From Deferribacterales bacterium UBA4806 (GTDB lineage Bacteria; Chrysiogenota; Deferribacteres; Deferribacterales; UBA228), in contig DHGE01000048.1 in assembly GCA_002402635.1 (NCBI GenBank), forward strand, positions 1 to 64,000: DNA of 64,000 bases. Reading direction: 5' to 3'. Numbering within the stretch: position 1 is the stretch's first letter; each line of letters begins with the position of its first letter. Positions 8,407 to 19,509 of this stretch are shown here, piece after piece. The notes below the pieces were generated by a model. That model saw nothing but the letters and a program-made list of their open reading frames with translations. It was not told the origin of the DNA and searched no databases. Position numbers and translations under genes: made by a program.

Positions 8407-10107
8407 TCAAGTGGTTAAATTACTATTCAACTTGGATATACTGACATAAGTATCATAATAAGCAAGTCCATTATACGCATCTGTAGCCATACTTTCTATT
8501 AAAGTATTAGGACTTTTGCCATTAAGTAGTCTATTTTTATGAATGAGAATAACATTATTTAGTTTTTTAGACACTTTACAAGGTCCGCTTATATTTCCGC
8601 ATTTATTATATAAAGAAATATTATCACCATCTTTTATATTTTCAAGTTCTGCAATTTGATTAGCTACATAGATAAAATTGTCTTTTTCAAAATCTTCTTT
8701 TAAATATTGTGAATTTAAGTATGCATAGTGCGAATTTGTTAGCAGTTGATATACTTTATCAGGTTTTGAAGGAAAAATTAGGGGCAATTCTTTACCTTTA
8801 TATTTTCTTTTTTCAGGTTCTTCATTATTTATTAGTTCATTAATATCTTCAATATTAATATTAAAATTTAATTTATTTGAGAGATCTTTTACTATATCTA
8901 TATCAGAAGGAAATCTATTTATGGCTCTTTTTTTTCGGGTTTTCAAGCTGTGAAAAAAATAACTACTCTGAATATCTTCCTGACAGAACATTCCACCAAC
9001 TTTTATAAAGTAATCTGCATATTTAGTTGTTTCTGTTTCTATTGTGTCAACAACAATTAATTTTATTTTCTTCAAGCACCTCTGCCATTCACTACTGTCT
9101 GGATAGGTTATAGCAGGATTTGCAGCAACAACAAATAATATATCAAAATAATTCTCCTTTAACAATCCAACAACTTTTGCAACATTAATTAGATTCTTTT
9201 TATCTATATTCAAATTTTTAAGGTTAGATTTTGATGATCTTCCATAGTATAAATATTCCAAATTATCAGTTAAATACGCAAGTTTATTAATCCATTGTAC
9301 TATATTTTTCCCATTTTTATATCTTTGCAGTCCATAGCCTGTAATAAAAGCTGTCTTTTTAAATTTTATCATACTGGTAAGTGCATCAATAACAGCTCTA
9401 TTTATACCAGCTAATTTTAATAAGCCGTTTTCATCAATATTTTCATCTATTAACTTCATTTTTTTAAGTAAAAGTGCGCACAATATATTGTCGCATCCAG
9501 GGTTAATTGCAACATAATAATCAGATAAACTTGCTGAATCAGTAAAAACTGGATCAATATATACAATTTTCTTTCTTCTATTTTTCAATTTTTTTAAATA
9601 GGCATATAAATGGGGACTTGTTACTTTTGCATTTTTGCCAAAGAGAAATATAACTTCAACTTCTTCTAAATTGCTAATAACCGGATTATAATACATTCCA
9701 AAATCTTCAATATGAGCAGAAATACCTGTTTCATCACAGGGGCTTCCTTCTATAAAATATACATTATTAAAATATGACATTAATAAATCCCAATAGCCCA
9801 TATTATAAGCGATACTGCCAGAACCTCTTAAATATAGAATTTTTTTTTCTATATTAGAATTTAAGAAAAGCCCTAACTTATTAATAACAGATTCTGTATT
9901 ACAGATTTCTTTATTTCCATTAATGTCATTAAAATAACTTTCACTATTGTTTTCTATTTCTCTTATATAAAATTTCTTTAATTTACTGCAGAGGAAGTTA
10001 TTTTTTAAATAACTAATATTTTCGGATTTAAAAATTACTTGATTATTGTTTTTTATAAACTCAAATCCACATAAGTCAGGACAATCTTTTGAACAAAAAT
10101 ATTTCAT
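8407..10107 (-). CDS. Molybdopterin oxidoreductase, DMSO-reductase superfamily
   Basis: The 566-residue protein has the N-terminal [4Fe-4S] ligands Cys5, Cys9, Cys13 and Cys40 (CSKDCPDLC and FLCSK). The pterin-binding fold follows, including GSPCDETGIS near 125, PHLYAYLKKLK and the FVVAANPAITYPDS block near 330. A C-terminal dinucleotide-binding domain ends in ESMATDAYNGLAYYDTYVSI. It is shorter than most catalytic subunits (650-900 residues), and the substrate cannot be told from sequence. No signal peptide or Tat motif is present, so it should be cytoplasmic. It is the last gene of the block that starts with mobA and fdhD, which supply the Mo/W-bis-MGD cofactor and its sulfuration, so those genes may serve it. 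Confidence 0.82.
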   Translation of the reverse strand: MKYFCSKDCPDLCGFEFIKNNNQVIFKSENISYLKNNFLCSKLKKFYIREIENNSESYFNDINGNKEICNTESVINKLGLFLNSNIEKKILYLRGSGSIAYNMGYWDLLMSYFNNVYFIEGSPCDETGISAHIEDFGMYYNPVISNLEEVEVIFLFGKNAKVTSPHLYAYLKKLKNRRKKIVYIDPVFTDSASLSDYYVAINPGCDNILCALLLKKMKLIDENIDENGLLKLAGINRAVIDALTSMIKFKKTAFITGYGLQRYKNGKNIVQWINKLAYLTDNLEYLYYGRSSKSNLKNLNIDKKNLINVAKVVGLLKENYFDILFVVAANPAITYPDSSEWQRCLKKIKLIVVDTIETETTKYADYFIKVGGMFCQEDIQSSYFFHSLKTRKKRAINRFPSDIDIVKDLSNKLNFNINIEDINELINNEEPEKRKYKGKELPLIFPSKPDKVYQLLTNSHYAYLNSQYLKEDFEKDNFIYVANQIAELENIKDGDNISLYNKCGNISGPCKVSKKLNNVILIHKNRLLNGKSPNTLIESMATDAYNGLAYYDTYVSISKLNSNLTT

Positions 10108-10123
10108 TAATGATGTTATAATA

Positions 10124-12196
10124 TTATGCTAATCTAAAGTCTACTTCTAAGAAATCATAATTTATTTTATCAAGAACCACTTCAATTATATCCCCTACTC
10201 TGAATCTTTTTCCTTTATGCTTTCCTAACAAAACTGATGAATCGGCATCAAAGATATAATAATCGTCTTCTAACTTTGAAATAGCGACAAATCCTGTTAA
10301 GAGCAAATATTCTATAAAAATAAAAAAACCGCTAGATCTAACTCTATTTATATAACCTTTATAGATATTATCTCTATTCTTCTCTAAATATTTTATTTTT
10401 TTAAATTGTTGTACTTCTCTTTCTGCGCTGTCTGCCAACTCTTCCATATTTGAAGAATGTTCTGCAGCATTTTTTAGCCAGTCACTATCAACATCAAAAT
10501 TATAATTAAACAGATATTTTTTTAACAGTCTATGGATTATAAGATCTGGATATCTTCTTATTGGTGAAGTAAAATGTGTATATGATTTTGATGCCAACCC
10601 AAAATGGCCTATATTTTGTGTTGAATAAAGAGCTCTTTGCATACTTCTCACAAGTATTGAACTTAAAATATAGCTATAGGAAGTTGTAATAATATAATCA
10701 GAAATAAGTTGAATAACCTTTGGATTTATAACTTTTGGAACGTCTAAATATATACCAAAATTTTTGCACTGATTTACAAATTCTAAAATCTTCATCCTAT
10801 CAGGTTCCCCATGAACCCTAAAAATAGAAAAGTGCGATTTTTCTTCAAGGTATTTTGCCACCACTTCATTTGCCTCTAACATAAAATTTTCAATCATTCT
10901 ATGTGAAATTTTACGCTCTAATGGACAAATACTTATTAAATTCCCTGAATTGTCAAATTTGAATTCAGGTTCTGGCAAATCAAAATCAATCATGCCAAGT
11001 TCTTTTTTTCTCTCAGTTAACTTTTTAGATAATTCTTCTGCATTTTTCAACATGTCCAATAATTTTTTATCTTTTGTAATAATTTTTTCTTCTAAAATGT
11101 CGGCCACATAATTGTATGTAAGTCTATAGTTACTATTAATAACAGACTCATAAAAATTCACATTTAAAATGGTGCCGTTTAAATCATAATCAATTTTTAC
11201 AGTTAGAGCTAATCGATCTACTTCAGGTTTTAAACTACATAAATCATTAGATAGTTTTTCAGGCAACATTGGTATTGCAAATTCTGGGAAATATACACTA
11301 GTTCCTCTTTTGTATGCTTCTTTATCAATTAAAGAGTTAGGCTTTACATAGTATGCCACATCTGCTATATGTACATATAATATATATTTTTCTTTATCCT
11401 TTATAACAGTTATGGCATCGTCAAAATCCCTTGCATCTTCACCATCTATTGTTACAGTAAAAAGATCTCTTAAATCTGTTCTATTTTTATATTCATCAAT
11501 AGGTACATTAATATTTTCTAATTCCTGTTTAACCATTTTTGGAAACTTCACAGACAATTCATACTTTTCCAGAACTATTTTATTTTCAATTCCTGGCTCT
11601 CCTAATTGCCCTAATGTTTTTAATATCTTACCCTCAGGATTTTTTCTTTTTTCAGGAAAATGAATAATACTGCAAACAACAACGTCATTATCTTTGAGAG
11701 TTGATGCATATTTGCTTGGTATGTAAATATCGTAGAAAAACTTTTTCATAAATGGAATTACATAGGCAAAATGTTTTGACTTCTCAACTCTACCAACTAA
11801 ACGAGTATACTTTCTTTCTAAAACTTTTACTACATAAGCCTCTTTCTTCCCATTGTATTCTTCAACCCTTATAGCGACTCTATCGCCATGAACTGCTCCA
11901 TTTAATTTATTAGGTGGTATAAAAAGATCTTCAATAACACTATCATCAGCAATAAAAAAGGCATAACCATCTGGATTGCCGTCAACTGTACCCGTATAAA
12001 GACACAACTTGTTTATAGAAGAATACTTACCAGATTTTAACTTTACTATTTCATTCTCTTTAATAAGTTCATTCAATAAATTTTTTAACTTTACAGGGTT
12101 AATTGAAAATTCTTGTGAAATTCTCTTAAAAGTAACAGGTTTATCCTGCAAAAATATAAAAGTTCGAATTTTTGTTTTTAAATTATTTAATTCCAT
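10124..12196 (-). CDS. rnr: Ribonuclease R
   Basis: A 3'-5' exoribonuclease of the RNB family that degrades structured RNA. At 690 residues the order is a winged-helix-like N-terminus (RISQEFSINPVKLKNLL), cold-shock domains, the RNB catalytic domain with GEDARDFDDAI near residues 252-262, and a C-terminal S1 domain (GYINRVRSSGFFIFIE). RNase II lacks the N-terminal helix-turn-helix, so RNase R is preferred. The basic C-terminal tail seen in E. coli is absent. The start overlaps the end of the NtrC-like regulator gene by 14 bases. Confidence 0.93.
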   Translation of the reverse strand: MELNNLKTKIRTFIFLQDKPVTFKRISQEFSINPVKLKNLLNELIKENEIVKLKSGKYSSINKLCLYTGTVDGNPDGYAFFIADDSVIEDLFIPPNKLNGAVHGDRVAIRVEEYNGKKEAYVVKVLERKYTRLVGRVEKSKHFAYVIPFMKKFFYDIYIPSKYASTLKDNDVVVCSIIHFPEKRKNPEGKILKTLGQLGEPGIENKIVLEKYELSVKFPKMVKQELENINVPIDEYKNRTDLRDLFTVTIDGEDARDFDDAITVIKDKEKYILYVHIADVAYYVKPNSLIDKEAYKRGTSVYFPEFAIPMLPEKLSNDLCSLKPEVDRLALTVKIDYDLNGTILNVNFYESVINSNYRLTYNYVADILEEKIITKDKKLLDMLKNAEELSKKLTERKKELGMIDFDLPEPEFKFDNSGNLISICPLERKISHRMIENFMLEANEVVAKYLEEKSHFSIFRVHGEPDRMKILEFVNQCKNFGIYLDVPKVINPKVIQLISDYIITTSYSYILSSILVRSMQRALYSTQNIGHFGLASKSYTHFTSPIRRYPDLIIHRLLKKYLFNYNFDVDSDWLKNAAEHSSNMEELADSAEREVQQFKKIKYLEKNRDNIYKGYINRVRSSGFFIFIEYLLLTGFVAISKLEDDYYIFDADSSVLLGKHKGKRFRVGDIIEVVLDKINYDFLEVDFRLA

Positions 12197-13592
12197 ATTT
12201 ATCCATTTTTTTTCTTAATGTATTACGATTAATGCCAAGCAAGTCAGCTGCCTTACTTTTATTCCCTTTACAAAATTGCAGTGCTGCCTTTATTAAAGGA
12301 AATTCTACTAAATTCATATACACTTCATAGGGCATAAAAGTATTCTCCATTATATTAGAATTCTCTGATTTACTGAAGTATTGAAGAGCAAGCTCGTATA
12401 AATTATTATATAAAGAGAAATCCTCTAGGTTATCTTGTTCATTCTTAATATTGTCTGGTAGATCATCTATAGTTACCTTTGAAGAGCTATTATTTATAAG
12501 TAAATAAATTATTGTATTTTCTAATTCTCTTATGTTACCTGGCCATTTATATCTAGCAAGCACTTCGAATACTTCATTGTCAATTTTTACCGTATCGCCT
12601 TTTAAGTGAGAATATTTGCTAATAAAATGATTCACTAAAATAGGTATATCTTCTTTTCTATCCCTCAATGACGGCATTTTTATATTGACAACATTTAATC
12701 TATAGTACAGGTCTTCTCTAAATTTATTATTTTTCATTAAGGATAATAAATCTCTGTTAGTAGCAGCCAAAATTCTAACATCTAGTTTTATTATATTATT
12801 TGAACCCACACGAGATAATTCTTTGTCCTGAATAACTCTTAAAAGCTTAGATTGCAGATTATAATCTAATTCTGATATTTCATCTAATAGAATAGTTCCT
12901 CCGTTGGCCATCTCGAATTTACCTACTTTATTTGCATTTGCTCCAGTGTAGGCTCCTTTATCATAACCAAACAATTCACTTTCAATCAGCTCCTTTGGTA
13001 TAGCTGCCATGTTTATAGCAACAAATGGTCTATTATATCTATTGCTTTGATTGTGGATCATTTTTGCTATCACTTCTTTTCCAGTGCCTGTTTCTCCGGT
13101 TATTAAAACTGATATGTCTGATTTCGCTACTCGTCCTATAAGTTTATATATATCTAGCATTCTTTTATTTAATGTTTGAAAATCGTACTTTAAATCGTTT
13201 TCAGAAGTGACTATGTTTTTATTAGATTGCAATTTTATAATATTTAATAGCGATCCTTTAATTTCCTTAATATCAAAGGGTTTAGGAAAAATATCTACAG
13301 CGCCGATTTTAATAGATTCTATAATGTTTGTACTAGTATTCTGTGCTGTTATAATAATAAAATTTATCTGTGGATATTGCTTAATCCATTTTTTTACAAA
13401 AACCAAAGCATTTATATCATTAATAAATATATCAACAATGCATGCATCAATAGGCAATTCATTTAATATGGTTTCTGCTTCTTCAATAGTCGATGCAGTA
13501 TGAATGTAGAAATCCTTATCACTTAATCCTTCTTTTAGTACCCATAAAATATTTTCCTCATCATCTAACAATAGAACATTAAATTTATTCAT
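12183..13592 (-). CDS. NtrC-family sigma-54-dependent response regulator
   Basis: The 469-residue protein has three parts. The receiver domain has the acidic pair D10-D11, phospho-acceptor D54, T82 and K104. The AAA+ domain has Walker A GETGTGKE at 166-173 and the sigma-54 contact loop GAYTGA at 213-218, where Tyr replaces the usual Phe as in several members. A Fis-type helix-turn-helix closes the protein (KSKAADLLGINRNTLRKKM). It pairs with the kinase gene immediately upstream, with 2 bases between them. RpoN, its partner, is encoded at 37302-38696. The targets are unknown; the PBP1A neighbour makes an envelope-related regulon possible. Confidence 0.92.
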   Translation of the reverse strand: MNKFNVLLLDDEENILWVLKEGLSDKDFYIHTASTIEEAETILNELPIDACIVDIFINDINALVFVKKWIKQYPQINFIIITAQNTSTNIIESIKIGAVDIFPKPFDIKEIKGSLLNIIKLQSNKNIVTSENDLKYDFQTLNKRMLDIYKLIGRVAKSDISVLITGETGTGKEVIAKMIHNQSNRYNRPFVAINMAAIPKELIESELFGYDKGAYTGANANKVGKFEMANGGTILLDEISELDYNLQSKLLRVIQDKELSRVGSNNIIKLDVRILAATNRDLLSLMKNNKFREDLYYRLNVVNIKMPSLRDRKEDIPILVNHFISKYSHLKGDTVKIDNEVFEVLARYKWPGNIRELENTIIYLLINNSSSKVTIDDLPDNIKNEQDNLEDFSLYNNLYELALQYFSKSENSNIMENTFMPYEVYMNLVEFPLIKAALQFCKGNKSKAADLLGINRNTLRKKMDKYGIK

Positions 13593-13594
13593 TT

Positions 13595-14524
13595 TTATAA
13601 AGGCAATAAAATTGAGAAGGTTGTGCCTACACCATTTATACTTTTAAATTCAATTTTTCCATCGTGACTTTCTATAATTTGTCTTGCTATAGAAAGTCCT
13701 AGACCAAATCCCTTAGACTTAGTGCTAAAAAAGGGTTTAAAAATTTTCTCTCTTACCTCTTCGCTGATTCCACCTGCTAAATCTGTAATATTAAATTTCA
13801 CCATATTAGAATACACATTGTTTAATTTATCATAATATTTTATTGATGATTCAATGAATATAGATATGTTTATTACACTATTTTTTTTGGCTTCACAAGC
13901 ATTTTTTATAATATTATAAAATGCTCTAAATAGTTTTTGTTTATCCCCACAAATTTTATCTATAGCTGGATCAAATTCGACTTTAAAGGTTATATCCGAA
14001 AAAATTATTCTTAATGATGCAATTATCTCATCAATAAATTCAGGTAGATTAATTTCCGATTTAATTAAAATAACTTGTTTTATCAGTTTCAATTCTTCTA
14101 AAAGAGTTTTTATTCTATCAATTTCACTAGATACTATTTTAACACATTCCATTGTGTAATTATCTAAATGTTTATCTGACAAAATTTGCATTATACCATC
14201 AATTACTGTTAGAGGATTTTTAATTTCATGCAAAAAGGAATCTATATCAATATAATGCTCAAACTTGTAAGAAATATTAGTAATATCTATAAAATTTACC
14301 ACCCAAAAATCTATTTCTTTATCAACAACTAAGAAAAATATATTTGCTGATAAATTAACAATAAATTCACCGCGTTCAACTTTTTCGATTATAAAATCTG
14401 CTAAATTACGTATGTTAAGCTTTGTAAATTCACTCCATATGTTTTCAAAATTATTTGAATAATTTGTTATTTTTTTATTTTTATCGATTATAATAAATGG
14501 AAATTTATGGAACCTTTCTATCAT
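13595..14524 (-). CDS. Soluble NtrB-like sensor histidine kinase
   Basis: The 309-residue kinase has no membrane segments. It starts with a short PAS-like sensor region (residues 1-85), then a dimerisation domain with FLHEIKNP holding the phospho-acceptor His99, and a HATPase domain with an N box (FYNIIKNACEAKKN), DLAGGIS, the F box and GLGLSIARQIIE. The NtrB-like arrangement and adjacent NtrC-type regulator indicate a cytoplasmic two-component pair. Its ATG overlaps the PBP1A stop as TAATG. The signal it senses is unknown, and a nitrogen role is not shown. Confidence 0.9.
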   Translation of the reverse strand: MIERFHKFPFIIIDKNKKITNYSNNFENIWSEFTKLNIRNLADFIIEKVERGEFIVNLSANIFFLVVDKEIDFWVVNFIDITNISYKFEHYIDIDSFLHEIKNPLTVIDGIMQILSDKHLDNYTMECVKIVSSEIDRIKTLLEELKLIKQVILIKSEINLPEFIDEIIASLRIIFSDITFKVEFDPAIDKICGDKQKLFRAFYNIIKNACEAKKNSVINISIFIESSIKYYDKLNNVYSNMVKFNITDLAGGISEEVREKIFKPFFSTKSKGFGLGLSIARQIIESHDGKIEFKSINGVGTTFSILLPL

Positions 14525-16758
14525 TAATTTTCTGTTACTTTATTTTTATCTGTAGCAAAAGGTTCAAATGTATATGGAACATTAACGGCACTTGTTATTT
14601 TATGTGTTTTTTGATCAACCTTATAATAAACTACACTGTTAGATAATGGATAAACAGCAAAATCAATTTCATTAATAATTGATTCTAGAAAATTAATCCA
14701 AACTGGTAGTGCTGCTCTTGCGCCAGTCTCAAGTCTCCCTATTGAAGTGAAGTCGTCAAATCCAACCCAAGAACCTATAACTATGTTTGGTAAAAAACCA
14801 ACAAACCAAGCATCTTTATATTCATTGGTAGAACCAGTTTTTCCACCTATGAAACGTGGAATATGTTTAGCTTTTCTACCTGTACCATTTTCTACAGTAT
14901 TAATTAAAGCATCTGTCATTATATGCGCGGTACTTTCTTTGATTGGTGTATATGCTATTTTTGGTTCTTCTTCATATATTTTTTTACCCTTATTGTTTAA
15001 AATATATTTGACACATTTTGTTTCATAGATTTTTCCCATGTTCGGGAAAGCTGAAAATGCATATACCATCTCTTCTAATGTCGCTGAACCTGATCCAATG
15101 CTAACAGATAGATCTCTGTTTATAGGGGATTTTAGGCCAAAAGCTTTAGCGTATCTTAAAATATTTGATATTCCAAGTTCATCAGCTAATTTTATAGTTA
15201 CAACATTCCTTGATTTTGCAAGTGCTACTTTCAAAGTAGTAAAACCATAAAATCTTTCTTCAAAATTTTCTGGTTTCCAGTATTCATCAATTGTTGATTT
15301 TTTTATTACAGGAGCATCAAATACTTGATAAGTTATATCAAAGCCCATATCAATTGCGGCTGAATACACAATAGGCTTAAAAAGTGAGCCCACCTGTCTT
15401 ACTGCCATAGTCGATCGATTGAACATTGATTTATTAAAATCAAATCCACCAACCATAGCAAGTATTGACCCATCAACGGGGTTTATAGCTAGCAATGATC
15501 CTTCAATTTGAGGCTCTTGATATAAAAAATATCTGTTATTTTTATCACTGTATATAAGAATAATATCACCATTTTTTAGAATCACTCGAAAATCATCCAA
15601 CTTTGATAAATTATCTCTAAAAGGTCTTGCCCAACTATTATCTCTTATGTCAAGCTTACCTTTAACTCCATCTATATCTATATCAACAAAATTTCTACTT
15701 ACATTTTTCACTTCTGCAAAGTCAACACCATAGGCTTTCAAATATTTATACCGTTCTAATTTTTCAAAATATTTAACATCATCTATATTGGCAATAGGTC
15801 CTGAATAGCCTTGTCTCTTAGAAATAGCAAAAAGATTAATTCTATTCGATTTTTCAGCTGCAGATTGAATTCTACTATTCAATGTTGTATAAATTTGTAA
15901 ACCACTATTCTTTATATCCTCAATCTCCAAAATCTTTTGTAAATGTTTTACAACGTAATCAATGAAATATTCAGCCATTTTTACTCTTTGTGGTTTTTTC
16001 TTAAGGAATACTATAGGTTTTTCTATTGCCTTTCTATATTCTTCCTCTGATAGATACCCTTCCTCATACATTCTCAATAAAGTGTAATTACGCCTTGTAA
16101 TAGATCTTCCATAATCGATATGTGGAGCATAATAACTAGGAGCCTTAGGTAATGATGCAATTAGTGCACATTCTTCTAAGTTTAAATCCCACACATTTTT
16201 ACCAAAATAATTTTTTGCAGCCGATTGAACACCATAGGAACCTCTGCCCAAATAAACCTGATTTAGATATATTTCTAATATTTTTTGCTTTGAAAGAAAA
16301 CTATCTAACTTATAAGCTAAGATAGCTTCTTTTACTTTTCTTTTCAGTTTTTTTTCAGGAGTTAAATATATAACTTTTACTAGCTGTTGAGTTAATGTTG
16401 AACCACCTTCTACAATCTTGCCAGCTTTAATATTCGCAAAAAATGCCCTAATAATGCTAATAAAATCTATTCCTTCATGTTCATAAAACCTGCTGTCTTC
16501 AACTGCTACAAGTGCGTTTATTAAATATTTTGGAATCTTATCAAATGTTACAGGATATCTTACCTCATCACCTAATTCTGCAATAACATTCTTCTCAGTA
16601 TCATAAATAATAGTAGGTGTTTTATAGCTATAATCTTTTAATTCATCAACAGAAGGTAGTTCACTATTCAATCTATAAAGATAAACAGTCGATGTAAGCA
16701 ATGTCAGTGATATTATTAGGATAGCTAAAAATAAGAAAATCTTTAAGATCTTTTTCAT
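14524..16758 (-). CDS. mrcA: Class A penicillin-binding protein 1A
   Basis: A bifunctional peptidoglycan synthase of 744 residues. A membrane anchor spans residues 5-27, and the GT51 transglycosylase domain shows [10 protein letters not shown] at 87-96 and [11 protein letters not shown]. An OB-like insert precedes the transpeptidase domain, which has the SxxK serine in [10 protein letters not shown] near 440, SRN near 490 and KTGS in [18 protein letters not shown] near 645. All catalytic motifs look intact. Its start overlaps the uvrB stop by 4 bases (ATGA). Confidence 0.94.
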   Translation of the reverse strand: MKKILKIFLFLAILIISLTLLTSTVYLYRLNSELPSVDELKDYSYKTPTIIYDTEKNVIAELGDEVRYPVTFDKIPKYLINALVAVEDSRFYEHEGIDFISIIRAFFANIKAGKIVEGGSTLTQQLVKVIYLTPEKKLKRKVKEAILAYKLDSFLSKQKILEIYLNQVYLGRGSYGVQSAAKNYFGKNVWDLNLEECALIASLPKAPSYYAPHIDYGRSITRRNYTLLRMYEEGYLSEEEYRKAIEKPIVFLKKKPQRVKMAEYFIDYVVKHLQKILEIEDIKNSGLQIYTTLNSRIQSAAEKSNRINLFAISKRQGYSGPIANIDDVKYFEKLERYKYLKAYGVDFAEVKNVSRNFVDIDIDGVKGKLDIRDNSWARPFRDNLSKLDDFRVILKNGDIILIYSDKNNRYFLYQEPQIEGSLLAINPVDGSILAMVGGFDFNKSMFNRSTMAVRQVGSLFKPIVYSAAIDMGFDITYQVFDAPVIKKSTIDEYWKPENFEERFYGFTTLKVALAKSRNVVTIKLADELGISNILRYAKAFGLKSPINRDLSVSIGSGSATLEEMVYAFSAFPNMGKIYETKCVKYILNNKGKKIYEEEPKIAYTPIKESTAHIMTDALINTVENGTGRKAKHIPRFIGGKTGSTNEYKDAWFVGFLPNIVIGSWVGFDDFTSIGRLETGARAALPVWINFLESIINEIDFAVYPLSNSVVYYKVDQKTHKITSAVNVPYTFEPFATDKNKVTEN

Positions 16759-18734
16759 TTCACTTTTTCTGATTTATATTCAAAATAGAGGTCTCTTAAT
16801 ATTGCAGCTTTTTCAAATTCCATTTTTTTCGCAGCTTTATACATCTCTTTCTCTATCGTTTTTATATCTTTTTCCCTGATACCTGTCAAATTAATATCTA
16901 CTGGAATTTCAGTTTCCACTGTAACATAATCTTTTTCAAATATACTTTCAAGTATATTTGATATTTCACTTTTTATGCTTTCTGGAGTAATACCATGAAT
17001 CTTATTATATTCTTCTTGTTTTTTTCTTCTTCTCTCTGTTTCCTTGCAAGCCTTTTTAATAGATTCTGTTATAACATCAGCATATAGTATAGCCTTTGCT
17101 TCTATATTTCGAGCTGCTCTTCCTATGGTTTGTATTAATGATTTTTCAGATCTCAAAAAGCCTTCCTTATCTGCGTCCAAAATAGCAACTAAACTAACTT
17201 CTGGCATATCTAGACCTTCTCTTAATAAGTTAACGCCAATAAGACAATCAAATTTTCCAATTCTTAAATCTCTAATAATTTTAATTCTTTCAATTGTATC
17301 AATATCAGAATGTAAATATTCGACTTTTAAATTAAGTTCTTTAAAATACCTAGTTAACTCTTCTGCCATTCGCTTAGTAAGTGTTGTAACAAGAACACGA
17401 TTCCCTTTTTTAGCAGTATTCTTTATTTCATTATACAAATCATCTACTTGTGTTTTTGCAGATCGTATTTCGATAATTGGATCCATTAGCCCAGTTGGTC
17501 TTATAAGCTGTTCAACTATCACTCCACTTGAATCGTTTATTTCAAAGTCAGCAGGGGTAGCTGAAACGTATAACACCTTATTTAATTTACAATTAAATTC
17601 TTCAAATTTTAATGGCCTGTTATCTAAGGCTGAAGGAAGTCTAAAACCGTATTCGACTAAAGTAGTTTTTCTTGATTTGTCACCAAAGTACATACCCTTG
17701 ATCTGTGGTATAGTAATATGTGACTCATCAATTATAACCAGCGCATCTTTGGGCAAGTAGCTCATAAGTGTAGGAGGAGTTTCGCCAGGCTTTCTACCAT
17801 CAAAATATCTAGAATAATTTTCTATGCCATTACAATAACCTGTTTCCTTAAGCATTTCTATATCAAAAAAAGTGCGTTGTTTCAATCTTTGAGCTTCTAG
17901 TAATCTGTTATTTTTTTCTAATTCATATATTCTTAGCTCTAAATCTTTATTAATGTTCTCTATTATATCTTCCATTGAGACATTAGCTGTAACATAATGT
18001 GTATTAGGGTATATTGCAACTTTTGGACGTTTCTTAATAGTTTTACCTGAATAGGGATTAAATTCAGCAATATTATCTATTTTGTCTCCAAAAAATTCTA
18101 TTCTATACGCGATTTCCTCCTCATGTGAAGGGAAAATATCCAATGTATCTCCCTTAATTTTAAAGATACCTCTATGAAAATCGTAATCATTACGCTCGTA
18201 ATTGATGGCTATAAGTTTCTCAATTATAATTTCCATCTCAATAGATTCATCAATTTCCACGCTCACAAGTTTACCATAATATGCCTCAGGTGAACCTAAT
18301 CCATAAATACATGAAACAGATGCAACAATTATAACATCCCTTCTTTCAAGTAAACTTCTTGTTGCAGAATGTCTCATTTTATCAATATGGTCATTAATTG
18401 AGGAGTCCTTTTCTATGTAGCTATCAGTTTGTGGGACATATGCTTCTGGCTGGTAGTAATCGTAATAACTTACAAAATACTCAACAGCAGCATCTGGAAA
18501 AAAACGCTTAAATTCTCCAAACAATTGAGCTGCTAATGTCTTGTTATGAGCTATCACTAAGGTTGGCACATTAAGCTCTTTAATAACGTTTGCCATGGTA
18601 AAGGTCTTACCTGAACCAGTAACACCCAATAAAACTTGTTTTTTTATATCATATTTAAAATTATTTACAATTTCTTTTATAGCTTCTGGCTGATCTCCAG
18701 ATGGTTTATACTCACTAATAAGTCTAAAAGCCAT
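16755..18734 (-). CDS. uvrB: UvrABC excinuclease subunit B
   Basis: A damage-verification helicase of nucleotide excision repair, 659 residues. Walker A GVTGSGKT lies at 37-44, the beta-hairpin [15 protein letters not shown] near 92-106, helicase motifs DESH and SATP in the middle, and the UvrC/UvrA-binding UVR motif ([22 protein letters not shown]) at the C-terminus. I start at the ATG at 18734, which has AGAGGG 6 bases upstream; a TTG two codons earlier is less likely. It overlaps the end of fdhD by about 11 bases. Confidence 0.96.
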   Translation of the reverse strand: MAFRLISEYKPSGDQPEAIKEIVNNFKYDIKKQVLLGVTGSGKTFTMANVIKELNVPTLVIAHNKTLAAQLFGEFKRFFPDAAVEYFVSYYDYYQPEAYVPQTDSYIEKDSSINDHIDKMRHSATRSLLERRDVIIVASVSCIYGLGSPEAYYGKLVSVEIDESIEMEIIIEKLIAINYERNDYDFHRGIFKIKGDTLDIFPSHEEEIAYRIEFFGDKIDNIAEFNPYSGKTIKKRPKVAIYPNTHYVTANVSMEDIIENINKDLELRIYELEKNNRLLEAQRLKQRTFFDIEMLKETGYCNGIENYSRYFDGRKPGETPPTLMSYLPKDALVIIDESHITIPQIKGMYFGDKSRKTTLVEYGFRLPSALDNRPLKFEEFNCKLNKVLYVSATPADFEINDSSGVIVEQLIRPTGLMDPIIEIRSAKTQVDDLYNEIKNTAKKGNRVLVTTLTKRMAEELTRYFKELNLKVEYLHSDIDTIERIKIIRDLRIGKFDCLIGVNLLREGLDMPEVSLVAILDADKEGFLRSEKSLIQTIGRAARNIEAKAILYADVITESIKKACKETERRRKKQEEYNKIHGITPESIKSEISNILESIFEKDYVTVETEIPVDINLTGIREKDIKTIEKEMYKAAKKMEFEKAAILRDLYFEYKSEKVK

Positions 18735-19509
18735 CGACAACCCTCTTATCTTTATCCTCTAATATTATAAAGGAATCCTTATTTACATAACCAACAAGTG
18801 AAATATTATATTTAGATGCTAATTCTATAGCCATACTTGAAACAGCAGATATAGTTGCTACAACAGGAAATTTTGCTTTAATACATTTAAATATAATCCC
18901 ACTTGTTATCTTACCTGTTGTAAAAACAATTCCATCACTTTGTAAAGTATTTATAACTTTATACCCAATTAATTTATCTAAAGCATTATATCTATTTATA
19001 TCTTCAAATACTGCATATTCATGTACATTTCTATAAAAAATATTGCTGTGAGTGCCACTCAGCAGAGGATAGATTTTAGACTTACTATAAATTTTTTCAT
19101 ATATATTAAGGATTCCCAATGCATCAATAGAAAAGTTTGAATTAATTACTTCAGCAGTATAATTTTTTCCTGAATAAGTGTTATAAGAATAATCGGCTGA
19201 TAAATCAAAATTTGAAATATTTTGTTTTTTTTTATTTTTCAAATATATATGAAAATTATAATTATCACAAACTCTGCAATTTATGACATCTTCCCAAGAA
19301 TCTATAAAAGAAGCGGTGTATAAAAATCCACATATAAATTCAATTTCATTAACAGGAGTTAATGCAACAGTTGTAATCTTCTGTCCATTTATAAATATTT
19401 TATATTCTTTCTCTTTAATAATAGGTATTTTATCATCAATAAAATTATTTCCACTATACTTAGAGCCATTAAATTCTTTTATTATTTTTCTTGAGAATTC
19501 TTTCTGCAT
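18724..19509 (-). CDS. fdhD: FdhD-family sulfurtransferase lacking the CxxC
   Basis: FdhD passes sulfur from IscS to the Mo-bis-MGD cofactor of formate dehydrogenases. Family landmarks are clear in this 261-residue protein: a FINGQ/TP/CGFLYT opening, [36 protein letters not shown] and [22 protein letters not shown]. The loop that normally holds TSxCGxCG reads NTYSGKNYT at 110-118, so the persulfide-carrying cysteines are absent. Other cysteines (60, 78, 81) are elsewhere; C78-x-x-C81 is not in the usual position. It overlaps mobA by 41 bases. The molybdopterin oxidoreductase of the same block is the likely client. Confidence 0.82.
   Translation of the reverse strand: MQKEFSRKIIKEFNGSKYSGNNFIDDKIPIIKEKEYKIFINGQKITTVALTPVNEIEFICGFLYTASFIDSWEDVINCRVCDNYNFHIYLKNKKKQNISNFDLSADYSYNTYSGKNYTAEVINSNFSIDALGILNIYEKIYSKSKIYPLLSGTHSNIFYRNVHEYAVFEDINRYNALDKLIGYKVINTLQSDGIVFTTGKITSGIIFKCIKAKFPVVATISAVSSMAIELASKYNISLVGYVNKDSFIILEDKDKRVVDGF

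Noticed and set aside
12183..14524. Naming the two-component pair glnL/glnG (NtrB/NtrC)
   Set aside because: The domains match the NtrBC type, but no glutamine synthetase or PII gene is near and many unrelated pairs share this layout.
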